Of a stretch of 64,000 nucleotides of DNA, positions 10,195-19,296 are shown in pieces (positions within the stretch are counted from its first letter, which is position 1; every line of letters starts with the position of its first letter). Both the position numbers and the translations under genes were made by a program. The stretch covers positions 27,485,178-27,549,177 of the forward strand of contig CM059197.1 of the NCBI GenBank assembly GCA_030323885.1, in the 5' to 3' direction. The notes under the pieces were generated by a model. It was given only the letters and a program-made list of their open reading frames with translations. It was not told where the DNA came from and ran no database searches. The stretch is from Branchipolynoe longqiensis. Its lineage: Eukaryota > Annelida > Polychaeta > Phyllodocida > Polynoidae.

Positions 10195-10400
10195 TGTTCG
10201 GACAGCTTGGGTTATTTTCCGTTCTAACCAGTGGTCCATAATTGGTTCATTAAACGCTGTGGTACCTGCTGTCCTCTCTGTGAGAAAGTGCATATAAAAG
10301 ACCCCTTGCTGCTTACCAGAGCGAGTAAGCCTATGTGGCGGCAGCAGGTTTCCTCGACTGAAATGTGTCAGAATGACCATATGTTTGATGGCCTTGCATC
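10195..10400 (+). mobile_element. SINE-C fragment
   Basis: It shares with 27698-28032 the blocks GTGCATATAAAAGACCCCTT, GCTGCTTACC, CCTATGTGGCGGCAGCAGG and TTTCCTCGACTGAAA. The tRNA head is missing. Confidence 0.6.
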
Positions 10401-10628
10401 AACATTTTTAATTTGCATAGTCCGATGTTTTTTACTTTCTATCCTTTTTTCAGATATTTTGGATAATTGTTGCAGGTCAAAATAACTCATATGTACACAA
10501 AATGACAGCTTGGGAAATATGTGACAGGCACTATGGCGACCGTCATGTCAGTGTCACTATCAGTGTCAACTGGTCAATATATCATCTCTGTGATAACAGT
10601 CGTACTGGTAGCGTTCTGGATGCATATT

Positions 10629-10970
10629 TAAAGTTGCATATTTCGATGGTTTTGAGATTCTGTCACTTTTCTGAGATAAATAATATATATTAAATCAATT
10701 GTGATATTTTATTTTACTTTTATTTTGAATGGCTAACTTTGGAGCTATTTGAAGTGCAAACATTCAAAATTAATTTTGGCGTGCATGCACAAACTCTGAC
10801 ACCATAGGCTTCAGCAGTAACATATCTATTAAATTGACTCAATGTTCCCTTCTATACGGCAATAAATATGCAATATGTGCATGACTATCTAAGTTACTTA
10901 TATGTGATACAAACTAGGTAATTGCTTTTGTTTAGAAAATGTGATCCTTTTATCGGATTATACAACTTTA
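10629..10970 (+). mobile_element. MITE-A copy
   Basis: Left end TAAAGTTGCATATTTCGATG and right end TATCGGATTATACAACTTTA are inverted copies of each other. Internally it shares TCTGTCACTTTTCTGAG and GACACCATAGGCTTC with the other copies. It is non-coding, so transposition would need an unseen transposase. Confidence 0.75.
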
Positions 10971-11173
10971 ATAGTTTATTGCATAGTAAAATATCGATAT
11001 GGCTTTTAGGCGCGAGACACCTTTAGCCATGCCAGTATCAAAAGGAACTACCAAATGTTGATATCGGCGCTGGCTAAAGCTCCGAGTATAGTAATAATAT
11101 CTTGCAATAATCACCATACTGAATATTTGCCAGATTTTCAATTTGCTGTCAGTGTCCCATTTCTTGGGTCTTT

Positions 11174-11525
11174 AAAAGCTGCATAGTCTGGTGAAATATA
11201 ACATCTCTAAACCAAACCAATTATCTAGATTTGATTTTACATATCTAAGTTAGATACTGATGCACTTATTAAGCATTTGTTTCTGCGTATAACGCAATAC
11301 TGAGTCAATTTAACAGAACCTGTTACTGCAGAAGCCTATGGTGTCAGAGTTTTGGCAAGGTTGCCAAAACTAATTTTCCATGTTTGCACCCAACATATCT
11401 AAAAAGTTTACCATTTAAAATAAAAGTAACCTTGAACTAATGTAAAGTAGATACTACTAATCGATCAAATATATTTATCTCAGAAAAAATACAGAAATTC
11501 TAAACCATTGGACTATGCAACTTTA
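11174..11525 (-). mobile_element. MITE-A copy
   Basis: Reverse orientation. The termini AAAAGCTGCATAGTCTGG and CCATTGGACTATGCAACTTT are inverted repeats. The interior carries GGTGTCAGAGTTTTGGCA and a GGCAAGGTTGCC palindromic core. Confidence 0.75.
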
Positions 11526-12111
11526 ATGTTGGTTTTATTTGTGCATTTGCACGCTCCAACGGATATCACGTAGGGAGTTGTCGCCACGAACATGGCCATA
11601 GTTCACGACATGTCATAAACCTCATCCACATATAGAATTGTCAGATTTAATGGCTGAAGGCAGTGAGTAAGTAAATATATATGAAGAGAACAGTCGCATA
11701 ACCCAGAAAACGCCAATCCAAAAGTTGGGATAAACATTGGAATCAAACCGTAACCAAAATTCCTATTCCTATTTTTGTTGTTCATTGTTTCCTAATCATT
11801 ATATCGTAAAAAAAGTGGAATTACGGAGAATTTAATTTAGCTTCTTGTAAAAATCTGTTATTTTAATTAAAATTGTAGATTGCTGTTTACAGGGTTTTGC
11901 GCCGGATGCTTTCCTATATATATATATATATGATTTATAATGAATTATGGGAGTAGAAACAAAGGACATGGTCATCTCTCAGTTATATTTCATTTTGGCC
12001 AGATACTATTAGCTTCGCTATGTACATAATACAGGAGCTTGTTCTTTGTCTAATATCGCGCCACATGCAAATGGTAAATGGCCACCTACTTCAGCTATCT
12101 CTGGCGGGATA

Positions 12112-12115
<4 letters not shown>
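11526..12115. other. Unassigned AT-rich sequence
   Basis: No gene, SINE or paired termini recognised. A (TA)n tract begins at its right edge (12117-12150). Confidence 0.4.
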
Positions 12116-12156
<41 letters not shown>

Positions 12157-12299
12157 CAGGTTGAAGATGGGATTATATATATATAATAGTTTACCTAAGT
12201 AATGAACAAGAGGAAGATATGACAGTGGGTTAGGGTGTATTTTCTCTGGCTCGAGGAACAATACACCCCTTGCCGAAAAAGAAATATTTCTTGGCATTA

Positions 12300-12475
12300 A
12301 GTGAGTAGGACAGTGAGCAGGCGAGCAGTGGCGCCACGATCGGAGTTGAAACCTGAGCAGTAGATGAGTAGTCGGAGGCTCAACCACCCGATTACTAGTG
12401 GGTGGGTGTTAGGATAGTATAGTATTCTGGGTTATTATACTCGTATAATTCTTATACAGCATATATATATATAAA
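12300..12475. repeat. Dispersed repeat E, copy 2
   Basis: Shares TGGCGCCAC, GAGCAGTAGATGA, TTATTATACTCGTATAATTC and TTATACAGCATATATATA with 1121-1290. Confidence 0.45.
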
Positions 12476-12816
12476 GATATGAAGAAAATGATAAATATAT
12501 AAACGTATATTAAACATAGGTTTAGATATATATGTATATGCAACATTATTTATATTTATATAATATATATAAAATATAGATACATATATTGTCAAATCCA
12601 ATTCATGTATGACTGTATATATGTAAATATACAATGGATAATTAAATAAATAAAAATACATATGTAATTAATAAATATATATATCATATATATATAACTT
12701 CATATGTGTATACATATTTACATTTCTTTTTATTGTATATGTAGTGGTCTGCACTGACCTCTCAGGCAAGTAACCACATAGACAGGTAGGCGTGGGGAGT
12801 GTATTGATATCAGGGA

Positions 12817-12888
12817 GCCTAGGTGGTGTAATGGTTAGCACACTGGCCCGGAATGCAAAGAATTGTGGGTTCGAGTCCGCTCTAGGCA
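12817..12888 (+). ncRNA. tRNA-like sequence inside the 5' LTR
   Basis: The consensus across copies is 73 nt. The 7-bp acceptor stem GCCTAGG pairs with the 3' end TCTAGGC (one G-T). The D-stem is GTGT/GCAC. The A box is TGGTGTAATGGTTAGCAC and the B box GGGTTCGAGTCC. The T-stem is 5 bp with loop TTCGAGT. The anticodon stem pairs at only 3 of 5 positions and loop position 33 is C instead of T, so it is probably not a working tRNA. This copy has lost one C in the T-stem. A TTTT about 20 nt downstream could end a Pol III transcript. Confidence 0.7.
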
Positions 12889-12921
12889 CAGTATTTCCCA
12901 TTTTCATCACCCCCATGACAC

Positions 12922-12940
12922 TGGTGCCGTGACCAGGATC
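12922..12940 (+). promoter_or_regulatory. TRIM primer-binding site, tRNA-His type
   Basis: TGGTGCCGTGACCAGGATC starts two bases after the LTR. Its first 12 bases, TGGTGCCGTGAC, complement the 3' CCA end and acceptor stem of metazoan tRNA-His. The next stretch matches partly. The same sequence is found in the other complete copies. Confidence 0.7.
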
Positions 12941-13046
12941 CTGTACAATCTTTGCGCTGTATGGTTGTTGAACCTACCCTGAGTATGTATGTGTTAGTGC
13001 ATTGCCTGTATGTATGTAATTGTAAGCATTACAAGACTTACAATTC

Positions 13047-13058
13047 CAGGGGGACGAG
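13047..13058 (+). promoter_or_regulatory. TRIM polypurine tract
   Basis: CAGGGGGACGAG lies directly before the 3' LTR (TGTAGTGG). It is conserved in the other complete copies and is the expected plus-strand primer position. Confidence 0.65.
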
Positions 13059-13135
13059 TGTAGTGGTCTGCACTGACCTCTCAGGCAAGTAACCACATAG
13101 ACAGGTAGGCGTGGGGAGTGTATTGAATATCAGGG

Positions 13136-13208
13136 ACCTAGGTGGTGTAATGGTTAGCACACTGGCCCGGAATGCAAAGAGATGTGGGTTCGAGTCCCGC
13201 TCTAGGCA
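13136..13208 (+). ncRNA. tRNA-like sequence inside the 3' LTR
   Basis: Second copy of the LTR tRNA-like unit, with intact A box, B box and T-arm (GTGGGTTCGAGTCCCGC). The first acceptor bases read ACCTAGG instead of GCCTAGG. Confidence 0.65.
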
Positions 13209-13282
13209 CAGTATTTCCCATTTTCATCACCCCCATGACATATATATATATTACAATATATGTATATATATATATATATATA

Positions 13283-13460
13283 CAGTAAAACCTCTCTACA
13301 TCGACCGACCATGGCACCGACTATAAGTGGTCCATTTAGGGAGGTGGTAGGTTTAGGGAGTTTGAATAGGGTTACAAGGGTATTGTTGGGAACCAAATAA
13401 AGCGACCCATATAAGGGTGTGGTCGATCTGTGTAGGTGGTCGGTTAGAGAGGTTTTACTG
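13283..13460. mobile_element. Pogo/mariner-like MITE
   Basis: 178 bp with terminal inverted repeats of at least 16 bp (CAGTAAAACCTCTCTA and TAGAGAGGTTTTACTG), flanked by TA on both sides. CAGT termini with a TA target fit the Tc1/mariner-pogo group. No transposase is present. Confidence 0.85.
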
Positions 13461-13463
13461 TAT

Positions 13464-14018
13464 ATATTTATATATATAACCCAGGTTTCCGTAGCTAATT
13501 TCGGCTGAGCATCCCTCCACAATAGACTGATCTAACTACTATTGCATCATACTATATTGCTATCACTACTGCTGCCGAAAGTCCTTCATCATAATGAATT
13601 TCCAGTTTGATTTTCTGTCATTCTACCCAAATTCACCTGGCACCTTCCTGCGACCCCAGCACTGCAATAAAACTAACTGAATGAATTTATTCAACAGTTG
13701 ACCTCAAAGGTCACCTGGTCATCACAAAACCAACACGCAATCGAGTCGAGCTTAATTACACACACTCACATCTGGGTCACCTCACCAGCACTCATCAAAA
13801 CGCTTAACACATTGCCGCCATTGAAACCATGTCACTTTTGAAGAGTCTGAATTAATACAAAATTGAAATTAATTCAGAGCAGGGAAGAGTGGCATGCAGA
13901 TTTGCAGTAATTGCTGTCCGCACCCTAGCAGGTGCTTGGGTGAGTTTTTGTGTTTGGTGTTCTCAGAATGTATGATACTCAGGATGGTGTGTGTGTGCGT
14001 GTTCCGCCCATGTTATAC
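13464..14018. other. Unassigned sequence
   Basis: No gene recognised. CACTGCAATAAAACTAACTG and GAATGAATTTATT at about 13660 resemble a LINE 3' tail, but no coding part is attached. Confidence 0.35.
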
Positions 14019-14263
14019 GAGCCTGTCTCAAAAGGTGCTAACTCCTTTTTTTTCCGTCCAGTGTAACGATTGACACAATACAGCACAAAAACAGTTACAC
14101 TGACAACACACGGACATCGCTTCAAATCAATATGTATTCTATTGGCATTATGAAACACCATAAATCAGTTTATCCTGAGTAAATGCATAAGCGGATAGTA
14201 TGTTGATCATTATAATGGACAAAGTTGTGTCACATATTACTTATCACCTTTTGAAACAGGCTC
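14019..14263. mobile_element. MITE-F copy 1
   Basis: 245 bp with termini GAGCCTGTCTCAAAAGGTGC and CACCTTTTGAAACAGGCTC, a near-perfect inverted repeat. It is homologous to 44857-45111, sharing AACAGTTACACTGA and ATGTATTCTATTGG on opposite strands. Confidence 0.8.
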
Positions 14264-14477
14264 ATATAGGTTTTCTTTTTCATCCTCGGGTGTGCACTGA
14301 CTTGTGACAGCACGCAGTGTTGGTCGCTTAATAGTGCTGCCTCACTGGGATACCATTATGTCCATGCCATGAAACAAAATTTGCGCAGTCTGAATGTCGA
14401 GTTATTTGTAGTGAATCAGACCCTTTGCCTTACTGTGTTGGTTGAACATGAGGGAGTGCATTGAAGCAATAGGGGTT

Positions 14478-14850
14478 GTTTGTTTGTTGTTGTTTTACAT
14501 CCTAGCAACATCTAAGGTCATATCACGACGGCTACCGAGTTGTGACAGTGCGCAGTCATGGTGACTTTATAGTGCTGCCCCACTTTGAAATCAGGCTGCC
14601 AGCATCATGGCCTGATATCCCACTCAGTCACATTATACTGATACTGAGCGAACCAGTCCTTGCCCTATCCTAGTATTAGTATTAATAGTAATGCCGAGCG
14701 CCAGGCTAGGAAGCGACAAATAGCAATTTTGATGTCATTGGTTTGACTCGACCAGGGTTCGAACCCACGGACTCATGGGTTCGGATCCACCCATTTCCCA
14801 AAACAGGGGACTGACGCTCAACTCATTTGGCCGCCCAGTCTGGTCAGAAG
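14478..14850 (-). mobile_element. SINE-A copy
   Basis: Plus-strand landmarks in order: TTTGTTTGTTGTTGTTTTAC tail, ATATCCCACTCAGTCACATT, AGGAAGCGACAA, GGTTTGACTCGACCAGGG and the head. The head carries an internal duplication of the GGGTTCGGATCC / GGGTTCGAACCC block. Confidence 0.8.
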
Positions 14851-15185
14851 CAATAGGGAGTGTAGTGTGGAGGGTAATTATGCTCAATAGCCAACCGCCA
14901 TATGGTGGATTAGTGATGTAAGTAAATAGTCTATTATCTGAAAGATGATTCTGTCGGAGACAGGGACCGGTTCAGGGTTAAACCAAGTAGGGATTCAGGA
15001 GGGCCTTATGGCCCTTTGAGAAAGCTTAGACCATATTTCCCCACCCACCATCCCCACTCCCACCCCACAGCCCCCCACAACCCACATCCCCATCCCGTAC
15101 GTGTTCAAAGATGGGATTATGTCTGTAGGCATTTATGCTTGTGTCTGTGGGGGGGGGGGGACATTTTTTAAAAGGGGGTTTATCT
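14851..15185. other. Unassigned sequence with a C-rich stretch
   Basis: No gene. A CCCACCCACC-rich stretch runs at 15040-15100 and a run of G at about 15150. Confidence 0.4.
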
Positions 15186-15325
15186 TAATGTTGCCTAGTC
15201 CGGTGATTTTGAGTTTTTGTATTTTTCTGAGATAAATATGCTAAATCGATTGTTATAGTATACCTTACTTTAGTTTGAAGAAACGTTAATTTTAAATGGA
15301 TAACTTTTGAAATATTTGTAGAATA
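15186..15325 (+). mobile_element. MITE-A left half
   Basis: AATGTTGCCTAGTCCGGTG and GATTTTGAGTTTTTG to TTTAAATGGATAAC match the left half of MITE-A. The right half is lost, and long TA-rich microsatellites follow (15345-15451 and 15581-15643). Confidence 0.65.
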
Positions 15326-15413
15326 TGCGGAATACCTGGTGTATATATATATGTATATATGTATATATGTATATATGTATATTTCTCTCTCTCCCTCTGT
15401 CTATATATATGTA

Positions 15414-15455
<42 letters not shown>

Positions 15456-15573
15456 CATCCAGGTTACCTGGTTTAGTCTGACGGTTTGGTAGCTTATTTA
15501 AATATTGAATCAGTGTCAGTCTCTGAGTCATTTGCAAGGCCAGGACTTTGGGAACTACTTATCCAACTAGTGT

Positions 15574-15619
<46 letters not shown>

Positions 15620-15975
15620 CCATATATATATATATATATATGCATACACACAAATATAATATTTATATATATAATCACCATTAAAGAAAAACCACTTATA
15701 GTGAGGCTATAGAATTACTAAAACTGTCCATAAAATACCTTGTCCACTGGGACGACTAATGCCTTCCCATAGGAATAGGGTGGAAGGTGAAATATACATA
15801 GTTTCTGACGTCAGAAAGGGAAGGCATAGATGGAATCTCATGCATTATAAAATATAGGTAAATTATTTAAATTCACTATTATTCAAAGGTGTCATGTGGT
15901 ACTGTTTTTGTTACCCTATTGATGTAGTGCATTGTTTGTTTAAATCCCTCCTATCCAATTTTAACATAGTGTAGT

Positions 15976-16327
15976 TAAAGTTGCATAGTCCGGTAACATT
16001 TTCAAATTTTCAAAACCCAAACACTCACCTATATTTGATTCTACATATCTACCTTAGATACTGGTCGACTTATTAAGCATTTGTTGCCACATAGAAGGGC
16101 ATGCTGAATCAATTTAATAGAACCTGTTTTTGCATAAGCCTATGGTGTCAGAGTTTTGGCATGCTTGCCAAAATTAATCTAGCATGCTTGCACCTCAAAT
16201 ATCTCCAAGGTTAGCCATTTGAAATAAAAGTTACTGCAAAATAAAATAAGGTAGACTATAAGAATCAATTTAATTTATTCATCTAAAAAAATGGCCGAAG
16301 CTCAAAATCATCGGACTATGCAACTTT
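15976..16327 (-). mobile_element. MITE-A copy
   Basis: 352 bp, reverse orientation. Termini are TAAAGTTGCATAGTCCGG and CATCGGACTATGCAACTTT. The interior has GGTGTCAGAGTTTTGGCATG and CTTGCCAAAATTAAT. Confidence 0.82.
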
Positions 16328-16439
16328 CACCTGGCCTGTGTCACTCTAACAGGTGAGAAGAGGCATGAGGGCCGAATTACCATAACCGCCAAATATGCTA
16401 CCGATGACCACATATGATACAGATTGACTATAAATGCCA

Positions 16440-16782
16440 TCAGCCCTAAGCCACATCAAAACTAAGATAGAATAAGTTGTTTCAAGATACTCAAACTAGG
16501 AATAGTCATATTTCCGATCATGATATTTATGAAATGAGTAAAATTGTATTGGCTAAGATCGTCTTGCAACACTCAATGAAAGAGCAAAGACAAAGGAAGA
16601 GGTGTGACGATAACATCAGAGACTGGACTGGCCTGGAGTGCGGCAAGTCCCTGAGGGAAGTAGAGAATGGAGAAAACTGGAGAAAACTGGAGAAAACTGG
16701 TTGCCGCGGGGGCCCCAACTACCCTCGTAGTTCAGGGATTGATGATTCTGATGAAAACATTATTCATCATATTACTATACCG
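16440..16782 (+). pseudogene. LINE ORF2 C-terminal remnant
   Basis: Translation gives a 3'-terminal LINE peptide with basic RQRKRCDDNIRDWTGLECGK, SLREVENGENWRKL and a GGPNYPRSSGIDD end. The tail is GATTGATGATTCTGATG. A tandem triplication of GAGAAAACTG lies at 16670-16705. It is 5' truncated and abuts MITE-A. Confidence 0.65.
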
Positions 16783-17135
16783 TAAAGTTGCATAGTCCGA
16801 TGGTTTTGAGTTTCTGACATTTTCTGAGATAAATACATTAGGCTGATCGGTATAATGTACCTTACTTTAGTTTGAAGTAACTTTGGTTTTAAATGCCTAA
16901 CTTTTGAGATCTTTGAAGTGCAACCATGCACAATTAATTTTGGCAAGCATGCCAAAACTCTGACACCATAGCCTTCTGCATTATCAGGTTCTATTCAATT
17001 ACCTCAGTATTCCCTTCACCGTGATGAGAAATGTTTAATAAGTGCACCAGTATCTAAGTCAGATATGTAGAAAGAAATTTAGATAATTGCTTTGGTTTTG
17101 AAAATTTGATGTTTTCATCGGACTATGCAGCTTTA
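16783..17135 (+). mobile_element. MITE-A copy (best preserved)
   Basis: 353 bp from TAAAGTTGCATAGTCCGATG to CATCGGACTATGCAGCTTTA, a 20-bp inverted repeat with one mismatch. The middle has a palindromic TTTTGGCAAGCATGCCAAAA. No coding capacity. The target duplication is ambiguous (TA or TTAA-like). Confidence 0.88.
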
Positions 17136-17394
17136 AGTAAATCGCATCCATAGGTGATGGTAATCCGTTGAAATAACGCCCTTCAACTTTTTATATCTGT
17201 GTTTCTCTTCCCTTCCTAAATCCGTGTACCACGGCAGTAAAAATGTACAAACCCTTTCGAAGTGTTTCTCAAACAAACAAACGCGCAAAACCCCGTGTCC
17301 GAGACGCAGACTCTGCGCCTGTATAAGGAGGTTCCAATGCAGGTTTGTGTTTGCCACCAGGCCCGCAAATATTATTCTGCAAACATCGGCGACG

Positions 17395-18420
17395 GCTGGC
17401 TGGGATCGGGTGATAGCCGGGCTGGTGGTGTCTGGTGGGGGCTGGTAGAGGGGCTGGTTGGGGGTTTGGTTGGGGATGTTGGGGATGTTGGGGCTGTGGG
17501 GGCTGGTTGGGGGCTGGTGGTTTGGTGGCAGGCGCTGGTTAGGGGATGATGAGTTTGTGGCAGGAGCTAGTGGGAAATAGCGGGGCCTGGTGCCTGGGAC
17601 CGGTTGGGGAATGACATGGTTGGTGGCAAGGGCTGGTTGAGGGGCTAGCAGGTTGGAGGCTGTTGGTGCTGATGGGGTTGGTGGCAGGGGCTGGTGGGGG
17701 TTGGTGGGAGCTGGTGCCTGGTGCCAGTTGGGAACTGACGGGGTTGGTTGGTTTGTGGCAGGAGATGGTTGGGGGCTGGGGAGGGCTGGTGGGTTTGTGG
17801 CAAGAGCTGGTTGGGGGCTGGCAGGTTTGTGGCAGGTGTTGGTTGGGGACTGGCCGGTTTGTAGCAGGAGTTGGTTGGGGGCTAGCCAGCTTGTGGCAGG
17901 AGATGATTGGGGGCTGGTGGGTTTGTAGCAGGAGTTGGTTGGGGGCTCGTGAGGGCTGGTGGGTTTGTGGCAGGAGTTAGTTGGGGGCTGGCTGGTTTGT
18001 GGCAGGAGTTGGTTGGGGGCTGGCTGGTTTCTGGCAGGAGTTGGTTGGGGGCTGGCAGGTTGGTGGCAGCAGTTGGTTGGGGGCTGGCCGGTTTGTGACA
18101 GGAGTTGGTTGTGGGCTGGCCGGTTTGTGGCAGGAGTTGGTTGGGGGCTGGCAGGTTTGTGTCAGGAGGTAGATGGGGGCTGGCAGGTTTGTGGCAGGAG
18201 TTGGTTGGGGGCTGGCAGGTTTGTGTCAGGAGGTAGATGGGGGCTGGCAGGTTTGTGGCAGGAGATGATAGGGTGGCTGGTGGGTTTATAGCAGGAGTTG
18301 GTTAGGGGCTGGCAGGTTGGTGGCAGCGTCTGGTTGGGGGCTGACGGCTTGTTGGCAAAGACTGATGTTGGGTTCTTGGGGGGGGGGGGGGGACTGGCCG
18401 GATGCTGGTTAGGGGATGGG
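17395..18420. repeat. G/T-rich 31-bp satellite
   Basis: About 1 kb of tandem units such as GGTTTGTGGCAGGAGTTGGT plus TGGGGGCTGGC. Plus-strand frames show a 31-residue cycle (WQELVGGW, GRSWLGAG, AGVGWGLA), which reflects the 31-bp period rather than a protein. A poly-G run occurs near 18380. Confidence 0.9.
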
Positions 18421-18443
18421 TGAATGCTGGGGAGACCGGGCAG

Positions 18444-18560
18444 TGTAATGTATGTAGTTATCCGAACACCCCCACCATAATACCATATGACGTCATAAGG
18501 ATCCATTCTAAATAAAGACAGTTACGTTACAGAACTCACAGTGTTAACACGTCTTTTACA
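18444..18560 (+). mobile_element. Short LTR of a Ty3/gypsy element (5' LTR)
   Basis: 117 bp starting TGTAATGTATGTAG and ending GTCTTTTACA. It contains AATAAAGACAGTTACGTTAC and a TGACGTCA site. It resembles the 127-bp minus-strand LTR at 59822-59948 (TGTGATGTATCTAG, AATAAAGTCAGTTACTAAC, ACTTTACA). A primer site and gag start follow, so this is a 5' LTR. Confidence 0.75.
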
Positions 18561-18570
18561 TGGTGTCAGA
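18561..18570 (+). promoter_or_regulatory. Primer-binding site, tRNA-Leu type
   Basis: TGGTGTCAGA directly follows the LTR. It complements the 3' end of a tRNA ending in TCTGACACCA, as in metazoan tRNA-Leu. Confidence 0.6.
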
Positions 18571-18593
18571 TATTATGGGTTGATCTGTTCAAT

Positions 18594-18785
18594 ATGGCGC
18601 CTACAGGATTAAAACCTCCAGGGCCATTGAATTTAGACGAGAAGATGGCCATTAATAGGAGGACGTGGTTTCAAGCATTTGAAATATACTCGACAGCTGC
18701 AGGTGTGTCGAGTAAATCAGAAAAAGTCCAGTGCTGTGTGTTTCTGCATGTGGCCGGAACTGAGGCCCAAAAGACCAAGTAGCAG
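18594..18785 (+). pseudogene. Ty3/gypsy gag N-terminal fragment
   Basis: A 62-residue frame with the N-terminal gag pattern seen in animal K02A2.6-type gypsy elements: LKPPGPLNLDEK, NRRTWFQAFEIYSTAAG and KVQCCVFLHVAGTEAQK. The W-x-F-x3-Y block and the FLHVAG motif are visible. It stops after about 60 residues, where gag should continue for several hundred, so the element is truncated here. Confidence 0.75.
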
Positions 18786-19296
18786 GATGCACATGTTTGG
18801 GTTTGATGGGGCGTCAGTAGATGGCTGCTGAGGTCAGACCTTAACACACACCTCATCTGTGCCCCTCCATTACAGGATATCCACAACACATCTGTGTCTC
18901 TATTTTCACACAACAACACTGCATCAAACGGAGACACCACAGGTTTGCTCGCATTCTTGATGCAGTAGGATGAAAGGATTAAAAAAAAACACACAGCACC
19001 AACAATACTCAGGCCACACGCCTATATATATATATATATATATATATATACCCACGTATATACAAGGTATATGCGGATGTAACCGAATTGCACAGTGCTG
19101 CCACCCAGGGGGCTCCTGGGGGGCTCACAGGATAGTGCCATGCACGACCACCAGGTGGGGCAGGAGCCTCCCTACACCTGTTGTTTATGTTGGCTCAGTC
19201 TGTCCCTGGCAGCCAGAGCCTCCACACTTGTTTTCAAAACTTTTTTCTTATCCATTCAGGTAGGGCATTTGAGGCCCAGCCAGGTGCATTACTGTT
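18786..19296. other. Unassigned sequence with (TA)n
   Basis: A TA tract runs at 19022-19049. The rest has no match in the window. Confidence 0.35.

Larger units (their letters stand above)
12740..13240 (+). mobile_element. Complete TRIM retroelement with tRNA-like LTRs, copy 1
   Basis: A 501-bp element. Its two LTRs (12740-12920 and 13059-13240) begin TGTAGTGGTCTGC, end CCCCCATGACA and are about 97% identical by eye. The internal region is only 138 bp and has no coding capacity. It starts with a primer-binding site and ends with a purine tract. TATA flanks both sides as a 4-bp target duplication. Each LTR contains a 72-73 nt tRNA-like sequence. No AATAAA or TATA promoter is evident, so the internal Pol III boxes may drive transcription. 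The combination of LTR, primer site, purine tract and tiny interior defines a terminal-repeat retrotransposon in miniature (TRIM). Confidence 0.88.

Noticed and set aside
12817..13208. Two functional tRNA genes
   Set aside because: The boxes and outer stems are good, but the anticodon stem is broken, position 33 is not T, and the units sit inside LTRs repeated around the window.
12740..13240. Hammerhead-ribozyme retrozyme (small LTR-like repeat element)
   Set aside because: I looked for CTGATGA...GAAA core motifs in the LTR and interior and found none. The primer site, purine tract and LTR ends fit a TRIM instead.
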